Source: JANXQG01 sp037147235 (GTDB lineage: Bacteria; Planctomycetota; Planctomycetia; Pirellulales; Thermoguttaceae). From it: a DNA stretch of 5,243 bases. Position 1 is the first letter of the stretch, and the number at the start of each line of letters is the position of its first letter. Below the pieces are notes generated by a model. The model saw nothing but the letters and a program-made list of their open reading frames with translations, ran no database searches and was not told the origin of the DNA. The DNA is taken from NCBI GenBank assembly GCA_037147235.1, contig JBAWVO010000394.1, forward strand, positions 1 through 5,243, written 5' to 3'. Below are positions 1-5,243 of this stretch, piece after piece. A program made the position numbers and the translations under genes.

Positions 1-91
1 GCCCCCGCTCGGCGAGTGGGCAAAACACGACAGTTATTTATGCGCCGATCCTAAGGTAAGAGATGTGTCGCGCCGAGAAAGGGTATCGATC
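1..91 (+). other. Left-edge sequence, undecided: upstream gene end or leader
   Basis: No start of a gene can be assigned here. Two reading frames cross the left edge and stop inside: one ends at TAA 52-54 and the other at TAA 57-59, so either could be the C-terminal tail of an upstream gene. The frame of the first annotated gene is also open back to the edge without a stop. It contains a GTG at 65 preceded by a weak AAGG (53-56), and then the ATG at 92 preceded by GAGAAAGG (75-82). I found no promoter with acceptable -35/-10 spacing. Confidence 0.3.
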
Positions 92-484
92 ATGAATAAT
101 CCGCCGTTGGATGACACCGTGCAAGCGCGGATGCAAGGGATTCGTTGCGAAATCGACCAGGACATGCAAGATGTGTCCACAAGTGCCCGTAACATGGTCG
201 ACTGGAAGCACTACGTGAAGACCTATCCGTGGGTCTGTTTGGGAACTGTGGCCGCGCTGGGATTTTTGATCGTTCCCAAACACTCCCTTGCGGCCGTCGC
301 CGACTTGGCCACTCCGGCCGAGCCGGCAATGGATGACCATCCGGTCGCCAGTGCGGCACCGGCCGCCACGCGCGGAGTGGTCGATGCACTCGTGGCTGCG
401 GTGGTCAGTATTGCGGTCCACGAGGCAATCGCATACTTTGGCCAAAGTGCCGAAAGATTACTGGGAATGGCAAAACGAAAATGA
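92..484 (+). CDS. Small membrane-anchored protein, DUF883/DUF3618-like (hypothetical)
   Basis: Encodes 130 aa of unknown biochemical role, probably an inner-membrane protein. Residues 9-37 are charged and helical. A 'DWKHYVKTYPW' block (37-47) leads into a hydrophobic segment (about 44-62) ending in 'VPK', then an Ala/Pro-rich linker and a second hydrophobic helix (about 95-117) with a basic tail. The arginine/lysine-aromatic-Pro-Trp entry into a membrane helix resembles DUF883/YqjD and DUF3618 proteins, and I recall similar planctomycete proteins; this is not searched. The ATG at 92 is chosen because GAGAAAGG lies 9 bases upstream and the charged helix starts just after it. A GTG at 65 would add nine residues and cannot be excluded. 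The stop overlaps the next start (ATGA, 481-484), so the two proteins are probably translationally coupled and may act together at the membrane. Confidence 0.8.
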   Translation: MNNPPLDDTVQARMQGIRCEIDQDMQDVSTSARNMVDWKHYVKTYPWVCLGTVAALGFLIVPKHSLAAVADLATPAEPAMDDHPVASAAPAATRGVVDALVAAVVSIAVHEAIAYFGQSAERLLGMAKRK

Positions 485-933
485 AACAACGCAATGGATC
501 ATCCAACGTGCCGCCGAACCGGGTCGCCAAGGACATGGGCCAATTGACGTACGACATAATGTCGCTCGCCGAGTTGCAGTTCGAGTTGTTTAGGAACGAC
601 TGCCGCGCAGGCATGAGAGGACTACTGGTTCCCGTCGCGATGTTACTGTTGGCGACGATTGTGGCCGTCGGCTCGGTGCCGCTTGCGCTAATTTTCATTG
701 CCGAGTTCCTTGTCCAAGCCGTTGGGCTATCTCGGGCAGCGGCCTTTTCGATCGCTGCGCTCGGCGGATGCATCGTGGCCGCGGCCCTGGGAGTTGTGGG
801 TTGGTCCCACATCCGCGGAATCGGGCGCGTTTTTGAGCGTTCCCGCGAAGAATTAAGTCGCAATATCACTTGGATTAAGCACGCATTGAAGCGGCCGGCA
901 CCCATCGACGGGCAGTCGCCTCGAGAGTACTGA
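481..933 (+). CDS. Phage holin family / Holin-X-like two-helix membrane protein
   Basis: Encodes 150 aa. A short polar N-terminus is followed by an amphipathic helix with 'LQFELFRNDCRAG' (32-44), a long hydrophobic hairpin made of helix 1 (about 47-77) and helix 2 (about 85-107), and a charged C-terminal helix 'FERSREELSRNITWIKHALK' (118-137). This layout (glutamate/arginine-rich helix, two membrane helices, basic tail) fits the 'putative actinobacterial holin-X' family (PF07332). Despite the name, members are usually chromosomal membrane proteins with no phage around them, and there are no phage genes here. The start overlaps the preceding stop and lacks a strong Shine-Dalgarno of its own, consistent with coupled translation. 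Its occurrence next to a DUF883-type gene suggests a shared envelope or stress role; this is inferred. The family call is from remembered pattern. Confidence 0.85.
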   Translation: MKQRNGSSNVPPNRVAKDMGQLTYDIMSLAELQFELFRNDCRAGMRGLLVPVAMLLLATIVAVGSVPLALIFIAEFLVQAVGLSRAAAFSIAALGGCIVAAALGVVGWSHIRGIGRVFERSREELSRNITWIKHALKRPAPIDGQSPREY

Positions 934-936
934 TAC

Positions 937-957
937 TTGTAGTTTGTAGTTTGTAGT
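937..957 (+). repeat. Three perfect tandem heptamers (TTGTAGT)x3
   Basis: TTGTAGT occurs at 937-943, 944-950 and 951-957 without mismatch, followed by TTG-like sequence. It starts three bases after the stop codon of the holin-like gene and ends 13 bases before the Shine-Dalgarno of the next gene. It could be a slippage-prone short repeat or a protein or RNA binding site in the intercistronic RNA; nothing else in the window shares it. Confidence 0.9.
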
Positions 958-970
958 TGCCATTTAACTT

Positions 971-976
971 AGGAGG
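971..976 (+). promoter_or_regulatory. Strong Shine-Dalgarno fixing the start at 984
   Basis: AGGAGG lies seven bases before ATG 984. It is the only perfect Shine-Dalgarno core in the window and argues against an upstream in-frame start at 957, which would place the ribosome site inside the coding region. It suggests this small gene is translated more strongly than its operon neighbours. Confidence 0.85.
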
Positions 977-983
977 AAGAACC

Positions 984-1250
984 ATGTCTACCACACGTGA
1001 TCAACTTAGTAAACAGGCGAAAGAAGTGACGGAAGACTTCCAGGAAATGGGCGAAACCGTAAGGGACGCCGCCCAGGAGACACTTAAACACGTGGGCGAC
1101 AAAGCCGCGGAATACGGCGAGCAGGTGCAAGACAAAGTCCACGGCATCGCATGTGACTGCGAGCAATTCGTCCGCGAGCGACCGCTAAGATCCGTCTTGA
1201 TGGCGGCCGGCATCGGTTGGCTGCTCGGTCGCCTTTGGAAAGGCCGCTGA
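984..1250 (+). CDS. DUF883 family protein (YqjD/ElaB-like C-tail-anchored protein)
   Basis: Encodes 88 aa. Residues 1-60 form a long, charged, probably coiled-coil helix. The C-terminus is the family signature: 'FVRERPLRSVLMAAGIGWLLGRLWKGR' region (62-88), an arginine-rich entry, a Pro, then one glycine-containing membrane helix (about 69-83) and a short basic end. In Escherichia coli the related YqjD, ElaB and YgaM are inner-membrane proteins that bind ribosomes in stationary phase; whether that holds here is inference. Cysteines at 57 and 59 just before the anchor are unusual. The start is decided by the AGGAGG seven bases upstream. The gene ends 15 bases before the transporter gene, which carries its own GGGGGAG ribosome site (1251-1257), so the two are almost certainly co-transcribed. 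Confidence 0.9.
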   Translation: MSTTRDQLSKQAKEVTEDFQEMGETVRDAAQETLKHVGDKAAEYGEQVQDKVHGIACDCEQFVRERPLRSVLMAAGIGWLLGRLWKGR

Positions 1251-1265
1251 GGGGGAGATAAGCCC

Positions 1266-3107
1266 ATGGTGCCTTTGGACCAGTTCGTCAAATCCGCATT
1301 GATGTTGGGGGCAACCGCCCTGGTCGTTGCGGTCCTTTTCCTGGCCAAGGGTCTGCTGGTTCCCTTGACGCTCGCCGTTCTGCTGAGCTTCCTGCTCAGC
1401 CCGGTGTGTGATTGGCTTGAGCACCGCGGGCTGGGTCGTATCCCGGCGGTATTGTTTACGGCAATTCTTGCCTTTGGGGTGCTGGGTATCATGGTATGGA
1501 CCTCGGTGGTTCAAATGACCGCCCTGGCCCCCAAAATGCCCGAATACCAAGACAACCTTCAAACGAAACTTCATGCGGTGAATGACTACTTCATTTCCAC
1601 ATTGAGAAAGGTAACAAAAACCGCCGACGACCTTGGCCAGAATCTTCCGCAAGCCCAACAGTCCAGTGAACCCTTGGGAACCGACGAATGGCCTTATTCA
1701 GTCCGCGTGCTTTCCCCGCCGGTGAGTCCCCTGCAACTCCTGGGTCAAACCTTCGGCACGCTGGTCGAGGTCTTGGGCGTGGCCGGCATCGTCGTTATTC
1801 TCGTGGTTTTCTTTCTGGTCCGGCGAGAGGACTTGCGCGATCGCTTCATTCGTCTGGTGGGAAAAGGTCAAGTGACCGTGACCACTCAGATGCTGGCAGA
1901 TGCTGCCACGCGGGTCAGCCGATACCTCTCGATGCTGTTTCTCATCAATGCCACTTTTGGCGTTGTGGTCGGAATCGGGCTTTTCCTGATCGGAGTCCCC
2001 AATGCCGTCCTGTGGGGGATCATGGCCGCAACCTTGAGGTTCGTTCCCTACATCGGCCCATGGATTGCCGCCGTGGCGCCAATCTGCCTGGCGATGGCCA
2101 TCTCGACGGGCTGGCTGGCGCCCATCCTCACGTTTGGGCTATTCGTGGTCCTGGAACTCTTCTGCGGGAATGTCCTCGAGCCATGGCTTTATGGCAAGGG
2201 CACCGGCGTGTCGGCAGTGGCGGTCTTGGTGGCGGCCATCTTTTGGACGTGGTTGTGGGGAGTTGTAGGACTGCTCCTGGCGACTCCCTTGACCGCGTGC
2301 CTCTTGGTGATCGGCAAGCACGTTCCCAAGCTCTCTTTCTTGCACGTTCTGCTGGGGAATGAGCCGGTATTTGAACCCAAGCGGCGGGTCTATCAGCGGC
2401 TTCTGGCCGGAGATCAGGAAGAGGCCAGCGAATTGGTCGATGATGATCTCGAGAACAGACCGCGGGTGGAAGTCTACGACACGCTACTTATCCCGGCGTT
2501 GGCCTTGGCCGAAACCGACTGGCATTTCGGCGAATTGGACGAGGGCAGGCACACGTTCATCTTGCAGAGCCTGAAGGAAATAATTCACGAAACGGGTGAG
2601 GACCGGCAGGAAGTACAAGCGGAAGTGGGCATTGCGGACGGCAACCCACCGCGGCCATGCATCCTCTGCCTGCCCGCCCGCGACGAGGCGGATGAAATCG
2701 CCGGAATGATGCTGTCGCAATTGTTGGCAACAGGTGAATGCCTTGTGCAGTCCGTCTCGTTTACGACCGCAGCCAGTGATCTGGCCGATCTTCTCCAGAG
2801 GCGCAAACCTGACGTGGTCTGCATTTCCGCTACGCCTCCCGCCGCCGTGATGCATGCTCGCCACCTTTGCAAGCATATTCGTGGTCGATTTCCGAAAGTA
2901 CCCATGGTCGTGGGATTGTGGGACGCACAAGGCGATCTGAGCAAGGCGAAAACACGCATCGGTGCCGGCACCACAACGCATGTGGTTACGACCTTGGCCG
3001 AGGCGCAAGAACAGATCCGCTTGCTGATCCAGCCGCTCTTGCCGCCGCCCGAAAAAAAGGCGCAGCCCCAGAGTGGTCCAAGGGTCATGGAGGCGGCACA
3101 CCCGTGA
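1266..3107 (+). CDS. AI-2E family (PerM/UPF0118) transporter with C-terminal B12-binding-like extension
   Basis: Encodes 613 aa. Residues about 10-350 are the AI-2E membrane domain: early helices (about 12-48 and 60-82), a soluble loop (about 90-160), then helices from about 165. Hallmarks are 'GVPNAVLWGIMAATLRFVPY' (243-262) followed by IGP, and 'NVLEPWLYG' (302-310) with 'FWTWLWGVVGLLLATPLTA' (326-344). Family members have been linked to autoinducer-2 export or to ion antiport, so the substrate here is unknown. Usual length is about 350-400 aa; this protein carries about 245 extra. Residues 367-440 resemble the helical cap of B12-binding proteins ('YQRLLAGDQEEASELV', W419 with GEL). Residues 463-590 resemble the Rossmann-like B12-binding fold ('CLPARDEADE', then 'PDVVCISATPP' and 'PMVVGLW'). 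The cobalamin-ligating DxHxxG motif is not present. GGGGGAG lies eight bases before ATG 1266. It is probably the operon's main cargo; a regulatory or scaffold role for the tail is inferred. Confidence 0.92.
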   Translation: MVPLDQFVKSALMLGATALVVAVLFLAKGLLVPLTLAVLLSFLLSPVCDWLEHRGLGRIPAVLFTAILAFGVLGIMVWTSVVQMTALAPKMPEYQDNLQTKLHAVNDYFISTLRKVTKTADDLGQNLPQAQQSSEPLGTDEWPYSVRVLSPPVSPLQLLGQTFGTLVEVLGVAGIVVILVVFFLVRREDLRDRFIRLVGKGQVTVTTQMLADAATRVSRYLSMLFLINATFGVVVGIGLFLIGVPNAVLWGIMAATLRFVPYIGPWIAAVAPICLAMAISTGWLAPILTFGLFVVLELFCGNVLEPWLYGKGTGVSAVAVLVAAIFWTWLWGVVGLLLATPLTACLLVIGKHVPKLSFLHVLLGNEPVFEPKRRVYQRLLAGDQEEASELVDDDLENRPRVEVYDTLLIPALALAETDWHFGELDEGRHTFILQSLKEIIHETGEDRQEVQAEVGIADGNPPRPCILCLPARDEADEIAGMMLSQLLATGECLVQSVSFTTAASDLADLLQRRKPDVVCISATPPAAVMHARHLCKHIRGRFPKVPMVVGLWDAQGDLSKAKTRIGAGTTTHVVTTLAEAQEQIRLLIQPLLPPPEKKAQPQSGPRVMEAAHP

Positions 3108-3219
3108 ATCTTTCCATGGAATCACAAGAGGCGGCAGGAGCCGAAAAAGATAACATTGATCGGTGCTCCGTGCTCTTCATGGTAATGTATTGGTCTGAAA
3201 ACCTGATCGGAGAAACAGC

Positions 3220-4281
3220 ATGGTCCTCTCGCGGCAATTATCGAACCTGTTCTGCGTTGTCGTATTTGCCTCCGCGGCCTCCTTCGGAAGGGCACAAGTT
3301 ATCGACACCCCGCGAGGGAAGAATCCGTCCCTGCGCGTAAACACGGCCGAGTATCCGGCGTATCCACTGGTGATTCGTATTGACCATGGCGCACTCGAGC
3401 CCTTGGAGGCTTTCGATATCAATTACCGCAGTCGCGTCGACTGTGTGGTTTTGGGGACGCATGCCGTCGGTGAAAGCCAGACATTGGGGGCAATTTCCGT
3501 GTTGATGATTCCTGACCGCAACGATGCCTCTTTTGACCTCAGTTTCCAAGGACGGACTCATGTGAGCACGGTGGGCACCAACGGACCGGCTCTGGTCTAC
3601 AGTCACACCGACACCGATTTCATCTGTACTCGACAGATATCTTTTCATCCACATCAAGGGTTTGTTGCCCTTGCCAGCACGGTGGTCGCCGATACACATC
3701 TTGTTTACGATGGTTTTGGGTCGTCTCGCGGCCTCCTGGGCAGTCGGCTCATTCGTCGCGTGGCCGAGCGGCGTGCCGGCGAGTCCCGGGAAGAGGCCCG
3801 GCAAATCGCAGCAAGGGACACCGAGCATGAATTGCGCCAAGCCTTCGATAAACGGCTGAATGCTCAATTGACCGTCATGAATCGGAGTATGATCGTCGCG
3901 CAGTTTGTGAATCTATTCGTGGGTAAGGCATCCGCCATGCAGCTTTCCGCCCGGTCGTCGAAGGACTGTATTTATGTCGGCGTCGGCCACGAAGGAAGTC
4001 CCGCGCGACTTACCGCGATTCCGCCGCGCCGTGCCTCGGTGGCACCTATCGAGATCGGGGTTCACTCAACGATTCTTGGCGGGCAGGTAACCAAACTCTT
4101 TAACCTTCTTGAAAACAAGACGGTATTGCCGCAACCCTCGCGGCAAGAGATCCTGCGGGCTCTTTCGATTCCCGATGAGGCATCCGCATGGATCAAGGAT
4201 GTCAGCGTCCATGACGGTTGGTTTGTTTTTGGTATACAAAATGAGACGCCGGCAAGTTCTCTGACCGCAACCGCGCCGTGA
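3220..4281 (+). CDS. Exported protein of unknown function, planctomycete-type
   Basis: Encodes 353 aa. An N-terminal signal peptide is visible: basic Arg5, a hydrophobic core (about 10-22) and a likely cleavage after Gly-Arg-Ala 25. The mature part has a beta-rich stretch (about 50-165) including 'VVLGTHAVGESQTLG' and 'VSTVGTNGPALVYS', then a charged helical segment (about 176-217), and a C-terminal block ('IEIGVHSTILGG', 277-288; 'RQEILRALSIPDE', 308-320). I recall longer secreted planctomycete proteins with this same order (TVGxNGP strands, Arg/Glu helix, 'LHxSxxNN'-like block), so this may be a short or clipped member; not searched. No enzyme motif is recognised. GGAG (3209-3212) lies seven bases before ATG 3220. 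A 112-base gap from the transporter gene holds no clear terminator or well-spaced promoter, so read-through transcription is possible. Confidence 0.85.
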   Translation: MVLSRQLSNLFCVVVFASAASFGRAQVIDTPRGKNPSLRVNTAEYPAYPLVIRIDHGALEPLEAFDINYRSRVDCVVLGTHAVGESQTLGAISVLMIPDRNDASFDLSFQGRTHVSTVGTNGPALVYSHTDTDFICTRQISFHPHQGFVALASTVVADTHLVYDGFGSSRGLLGSRLIRRVAERRAGESREEARQIAARDTEHELRQAFDKRLNAQLTVMNRSMIVAQFVNLFVGKASAMQLSARSSKDCIYVGVGHEGSPARLTAIPPRRASVAPIEIGVHSTILGGQVTKLFNLLENKTVLPQPSRQEILRALSIPDEASAWIKDVSVHDGWFVFGIQNETPASSLTATAP

Positions 4282-4310
4282 TTACACTGCGCCACACCGC
4301 CACTTGGGGC

Positions 4311-4339
4311 ATGGCATTCCATCAGGGCTGGTATATAAT
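4311..4339 (+). promoter_or_regulatory. Predicted sigma70-type promoter for the stress-protein gene
   Basis: A perfect -10 TATAAT is at 4334-4339. ATGGCA at 4311-4316 matches the -35 consensus TTGACA at four of six positions with an ideal 17-base spacer. Transcription would start near 4346 and give a leader of about 180 bases before the ATG at 4528. The surrounding bases are AT-richer than the genes. Planctomycete promoters are less well characterised, so this is a consensus-based prediction only. Confidence 0.6.
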
Positions 4340-4410
4340 CTAAATGTGGCCCCTTGAAGAGCCAGATTGCTCGGGTTACGTTGAATGTTTAATGTTCGTC
4401 GGATGACTCG

Positions 4411-4515
4411 ATGAAAAACAACTCGGCTGTGCCGAGAGGTTCGTTAGTGAGTAAGCCGGCGTGGTGGAATACTTTTGGGTGTTCCACCACGTCGGCTTTT
4501 TTCGTTCATGGTTGA
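4411..4515 (+). CDS. Possible 34-aa leader ORF crossing the terminator
   Basis: ATG at 4411 opens 34 codons ending at TGA 4513-4515. The peptide begins MKNNSAVPRG and contains two adjacent Trp codons (TGG TGG, 4462-4467) in the 5' arm of the terminator stem. It lies in the same frame as the stress-protein gene at 4528, and its stop overlaps the first base of that gene's Shine-Dalgarno. There is only a poor ribosome site (GGA, 4401-4403), and the ORF contains a full hairpin with U-tract, so chance is a real possibility. If translated, ribosomes would keep the terminator unfolded and hand over to the downstream start. Confidence 0.2.
   Translation: MKNNSAVPRGSLVSKPAWWNTFGCSTTSAFFVHG
4422..4436 (+). 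other. Perfect 6-bp hairpin in the leader
   Basis: CTCGGC (4422-4427), loop TGT, GCCGAG (4431-4436). No T-run follows, so it is not a terminator by itself. It shares the GCCG/CGGC core with the arms of the terminator 17 bases downstream, which could allow competing pairings. Confidence 0.6.
4453..4502 (+). terminator. Strong intrinsic terminator, 25 bases ahead of the next start codon
   Basis: The 5' arm 4453-4469 pairs with the 3' arm 4482-4498 over 17 positions, with one G-T (G-U) wobble at 4459/4492 and no other mismatch. The loop is 12 bases (4470-4481), and six T (4497-4502) follow the GC-rich base of the stem. The T-run exists only on the + strand, so it stops rightward transcription. 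It may end transcription coming from 3220-4281, but it also lies between the predicted promoter (4311-4339) and ATG 4528, with no room for another promoter after it. Confidence 0.9.
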
Positions 4516-4527
4516 AAGGAAAATGTT

Positions 4528-5058
4528 ATGTCAGTCGCAAACTGTACCACGATCGTTGGCGTATTTTACGATCGTAGTGAAGCTGTTCGAGCAATTGATG
4601 AACTCGGCAAGGCCGGGTTCCGTAACGACCAGATCGGGATCGTCTGCCGCGAGCCCCAATGGAAGACCGTCGTCAAGAACCGAGGAGAGGCGGAAACGTA
4701 TATGGCCGAAGGAGCCGTCGCGGGTGCTCTTGCTGGTGCCAGCATCGGTGGGCTGATGGGCATGGGAATCCTGGCGGGGGTCATTCCCGTGATTGGCCCG
4801 GCCATTGCTGCGGGGACGCTGGCTACGATCCTCACCAGCGCCGCAGGCGGAGCAGCCATCGCAGGTCTCGGCGGCGCACTGGTCGGTTGGGGTATTCCCG
4901 AAGAACATGCCAAATATTACGAAAGCCAACTTCAAGCCGGGCGGATCGTGGTGACGGTCCACGCGGACGACTGCTGTGACATTGTTCACACGATCCTGGA
5001 GAATCACGGGGGATACAACTACGCATCCCTTCCGAGATATTTTAGGCCATGCCCATGA
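4528..5058 (+). CDS. General stress protein-like (YflT/GSP17M N-terminus) with glycine-rich hydrophobic core
   Basis: Encodes 176 aa. Residues 7-42 ('TIVGVFYDRSEAVRAIDELG', then AGF, NDQIGIV) match the start of the YflT/general stress protein 17M type (PF11181): a beta strand, helix, strand unit that normally opens 'VVGVFxxxxxAxxAVxxLxxAGF'. A long Gly/Ala-rich hydrophobic stretch (about 61-121) follows, likely membrane-inserting or glycine-zipper-like. The C-terminal part ('GIPEEHAKYYESQLQAGRIV', 122-141, then 'VTVHADD') is the usual ending of such proteins, which in many bacteria respond to heat, salt or oxidative stress; the molecular function is unknown. AAAGGA (4515-4520) is seven bases before the ATG, and the homology starts right after it. 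It is preceded by a terminator in its leader, so its expression may need antitermination. It is followed 13 bases later by another gene, probably in the same transcript. Confidence 0.9.
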   Translation: MSVANCTTIVGVFYDRSEAVRAIDELGKAGFRNDQIGIVCREPQWKTVVKNRGEAETYMAEGAVAGALAGASIGGLMGMGILAGVIPVIGPAIAAGTLATILTSAAGGAAIAGLGGALVGWGIPEEHAKYYESQLQAGRIVVTVHADDCCDIVHTILENHGGYNYASLPRYFRPCP

Positions 5059-5071
5059 AAGGCTCTACGAA

Positions 5072-5243
5072 ATGACGAACACTGATTTGACGCTTCATCG
5101 GAACAAACTCTTGGCACTGAAGGCAAGCCTTCTGGGCGACATGACTCACATGGAAGACGATTCCTTGAAGGATCACGGCAGGACCATCAGCTGCGCGGGA
5201 CCCGGAAAACTGGGCGCACGGTTAAGGTGTAAAATGGATGTCC
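5072..5243 (+). CDS. Partial gene at right edge, possibly TraR/DksA-like N-terminus
   Basis: ATG at 5072 opens a frame of 57 codons that is still open at the window end. GAAAGG (5057-5062) lies nine bases upstream, partly on the preceding stop codon, so it belongs to the operon started at 4528. The N-terminus ('HRNKLLALKASLLGDMTHME', 9-28, then DDSLKD) is helical and charged. It resembles the start of planctomycete TraR/DksA-type proteins (a helix of the type 'LLALRxRLxGDVxxLxDEAL'), but no zinc-finger cysteines are yet in view and the match is from memory. Residues after about 38 turn basic and unlike that family, so divergence, another family, or a frameshift near 5180-5200 are all open. 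Confidence 0.5.
   Translation, partial: MTNTDLTLHRNKLLALKASLLGDMTHMEDDSLKDHGRTISCAGPGKLGARLRCKMDV

Larger units (their letters stand above)
4346..4527 (+). promoter_or_regulatory. Long structured 5' leader with a terminator before the start codon
   Basis: The transcript predicted from the promoter at 4311-4339 carries about 180 bases before ATG 4528. In order it contains a weak GAGC/GCTC stem (4359-4372), a perfect 6-bp hairpin CTCGGC-TGT-GCCGAG (4422-4436), an intrinsic terminator (4453-4502), and the Shine-Dalgarno AAAGGA (4515-4520). GCCGA of the hairpin's 3' arm (4431-4435) could pair with TCGGC of the terminator's 3' arm (4492-4496), only 5 bp, giving a possible alternative fold. I do not recognise a known riboswitch class. 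Either attenuation of the downstream gene or a stand-alone terminated small RNA would explain the layout; both are inference. Confidence 0.45.

Noticed and set aside
481..933. Prophage holin
   Set aside because: The family name suggests phage, but there are no endolysin, structural or integrase genes and the neighbours are ordinary chromosomal membrane genes.
1688..2362. Long + strand ORF of 224 codons inside the AI-2E gene
   Set aside because: It lies wholly inside a well-supported membrane-protein gene in another frame, is rich in Arg/Gly/His/Ser as out-of-frame GC-rich DNA is, and has no recognisable domain.
2484..3125. Minus-strand ORF of 213 codons opposite the AI-2E C-terminal extension
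   Set aside because: It is antisense to a coding region whose translation shows domain-like patterns, and no family features are visible.
3156..3188. Possible promoter TTGATC ... TAATGT ahead of the exported protein gene
   Set aside because: The spacer is 21 bases, too long for a sigma70-type promoter, so it was not called.
3238..3867. Minus-strand ORF of 209 codons opposite the exported protein gene
   Set aside because: The + strand gene has a signal peptide and ribosome site; the antisense frame has neither and looks compositionally random.
4462..4467. Tandem Trp codons in the leader as classical tryptophan attenuation
   Set aside because: They lie inside the terminator arm rather than upstream of an antiterminator, and the downstream gene has no link to tryptophan.
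4475..4756. + strand ORF of 93 codons overlapping the stress-protein start
   Set aside because: It starts within the terminator loop, overlaps the conserved YflT-like N-terminus in another frame, and is Arg/Ser-rich with no family features.

Overview
The window looks like chromosomal DNA from a planctomycete, probably of the Pirellula/Blastopirellula type. This is inferred from remembered protein-family resemblance: a secreted protein of a kind I associate with Planctomycetes, a membrane-anchored protein with the 'DWKxYVxxxPW' pattern, and a holin-X/DUF883-like/long AI-2E gene order. No search was run. All genes are on the + strand, and I see no transposon, phage, CRISPR, tRNA or rRNA.

Region 1 (about 1-3107) is a compact envelope and stress-type operon. 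It holds a small membrane-anchored protein (92-484), a holin-X-like two-helix membrane protein coupled to it by an ATGA overlap (481-933), three tandem heptamers in the gap (937-957), a DUF883/YqjD/ElaB-like C-tail-anchored protein behind a perfect Shine-Dalgarno (984-1250), and a long AI-2E (PerM/UPF0118) transporter-family protein (1266-3107). The last has a soluble C-terminal extension that looks like a cobalamin-binding module with its ligand residues missing. These are typical of small helical membrane proteins associated with stress or stationary phase; what the AI-2E protein transports is unknown.

Region 2 (3220-4281) encodes an exported protein of unknown function with a signal peptide. 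It may be read through from the operon or have its own promoter, which I could not identify.

Region 3 (4282-4527) is the most interesting non-coding stretch. A good sigma70-like promoter (-10 TATAAT) lies about 190 bases ahead of the next gene. A very strong intrinsic terminator ends only 25 bases before that gene's start codon. The gene therefore seems to sit behind a terminator in its own leader, which suggests attenuation or a small terminated RNA. A 34-codon ORF runs straight through the terminator.

Region 4 (4528-5243) encodes a general-stress-protein-like protein (YflT/GSP17M-type N-terminus, glycine-rich hydrophobic centre) and, 13 bases later, the start of another gene cut by the window edge, with a weak resemblance to TraR/DksA-type proteins of planctomycetes.
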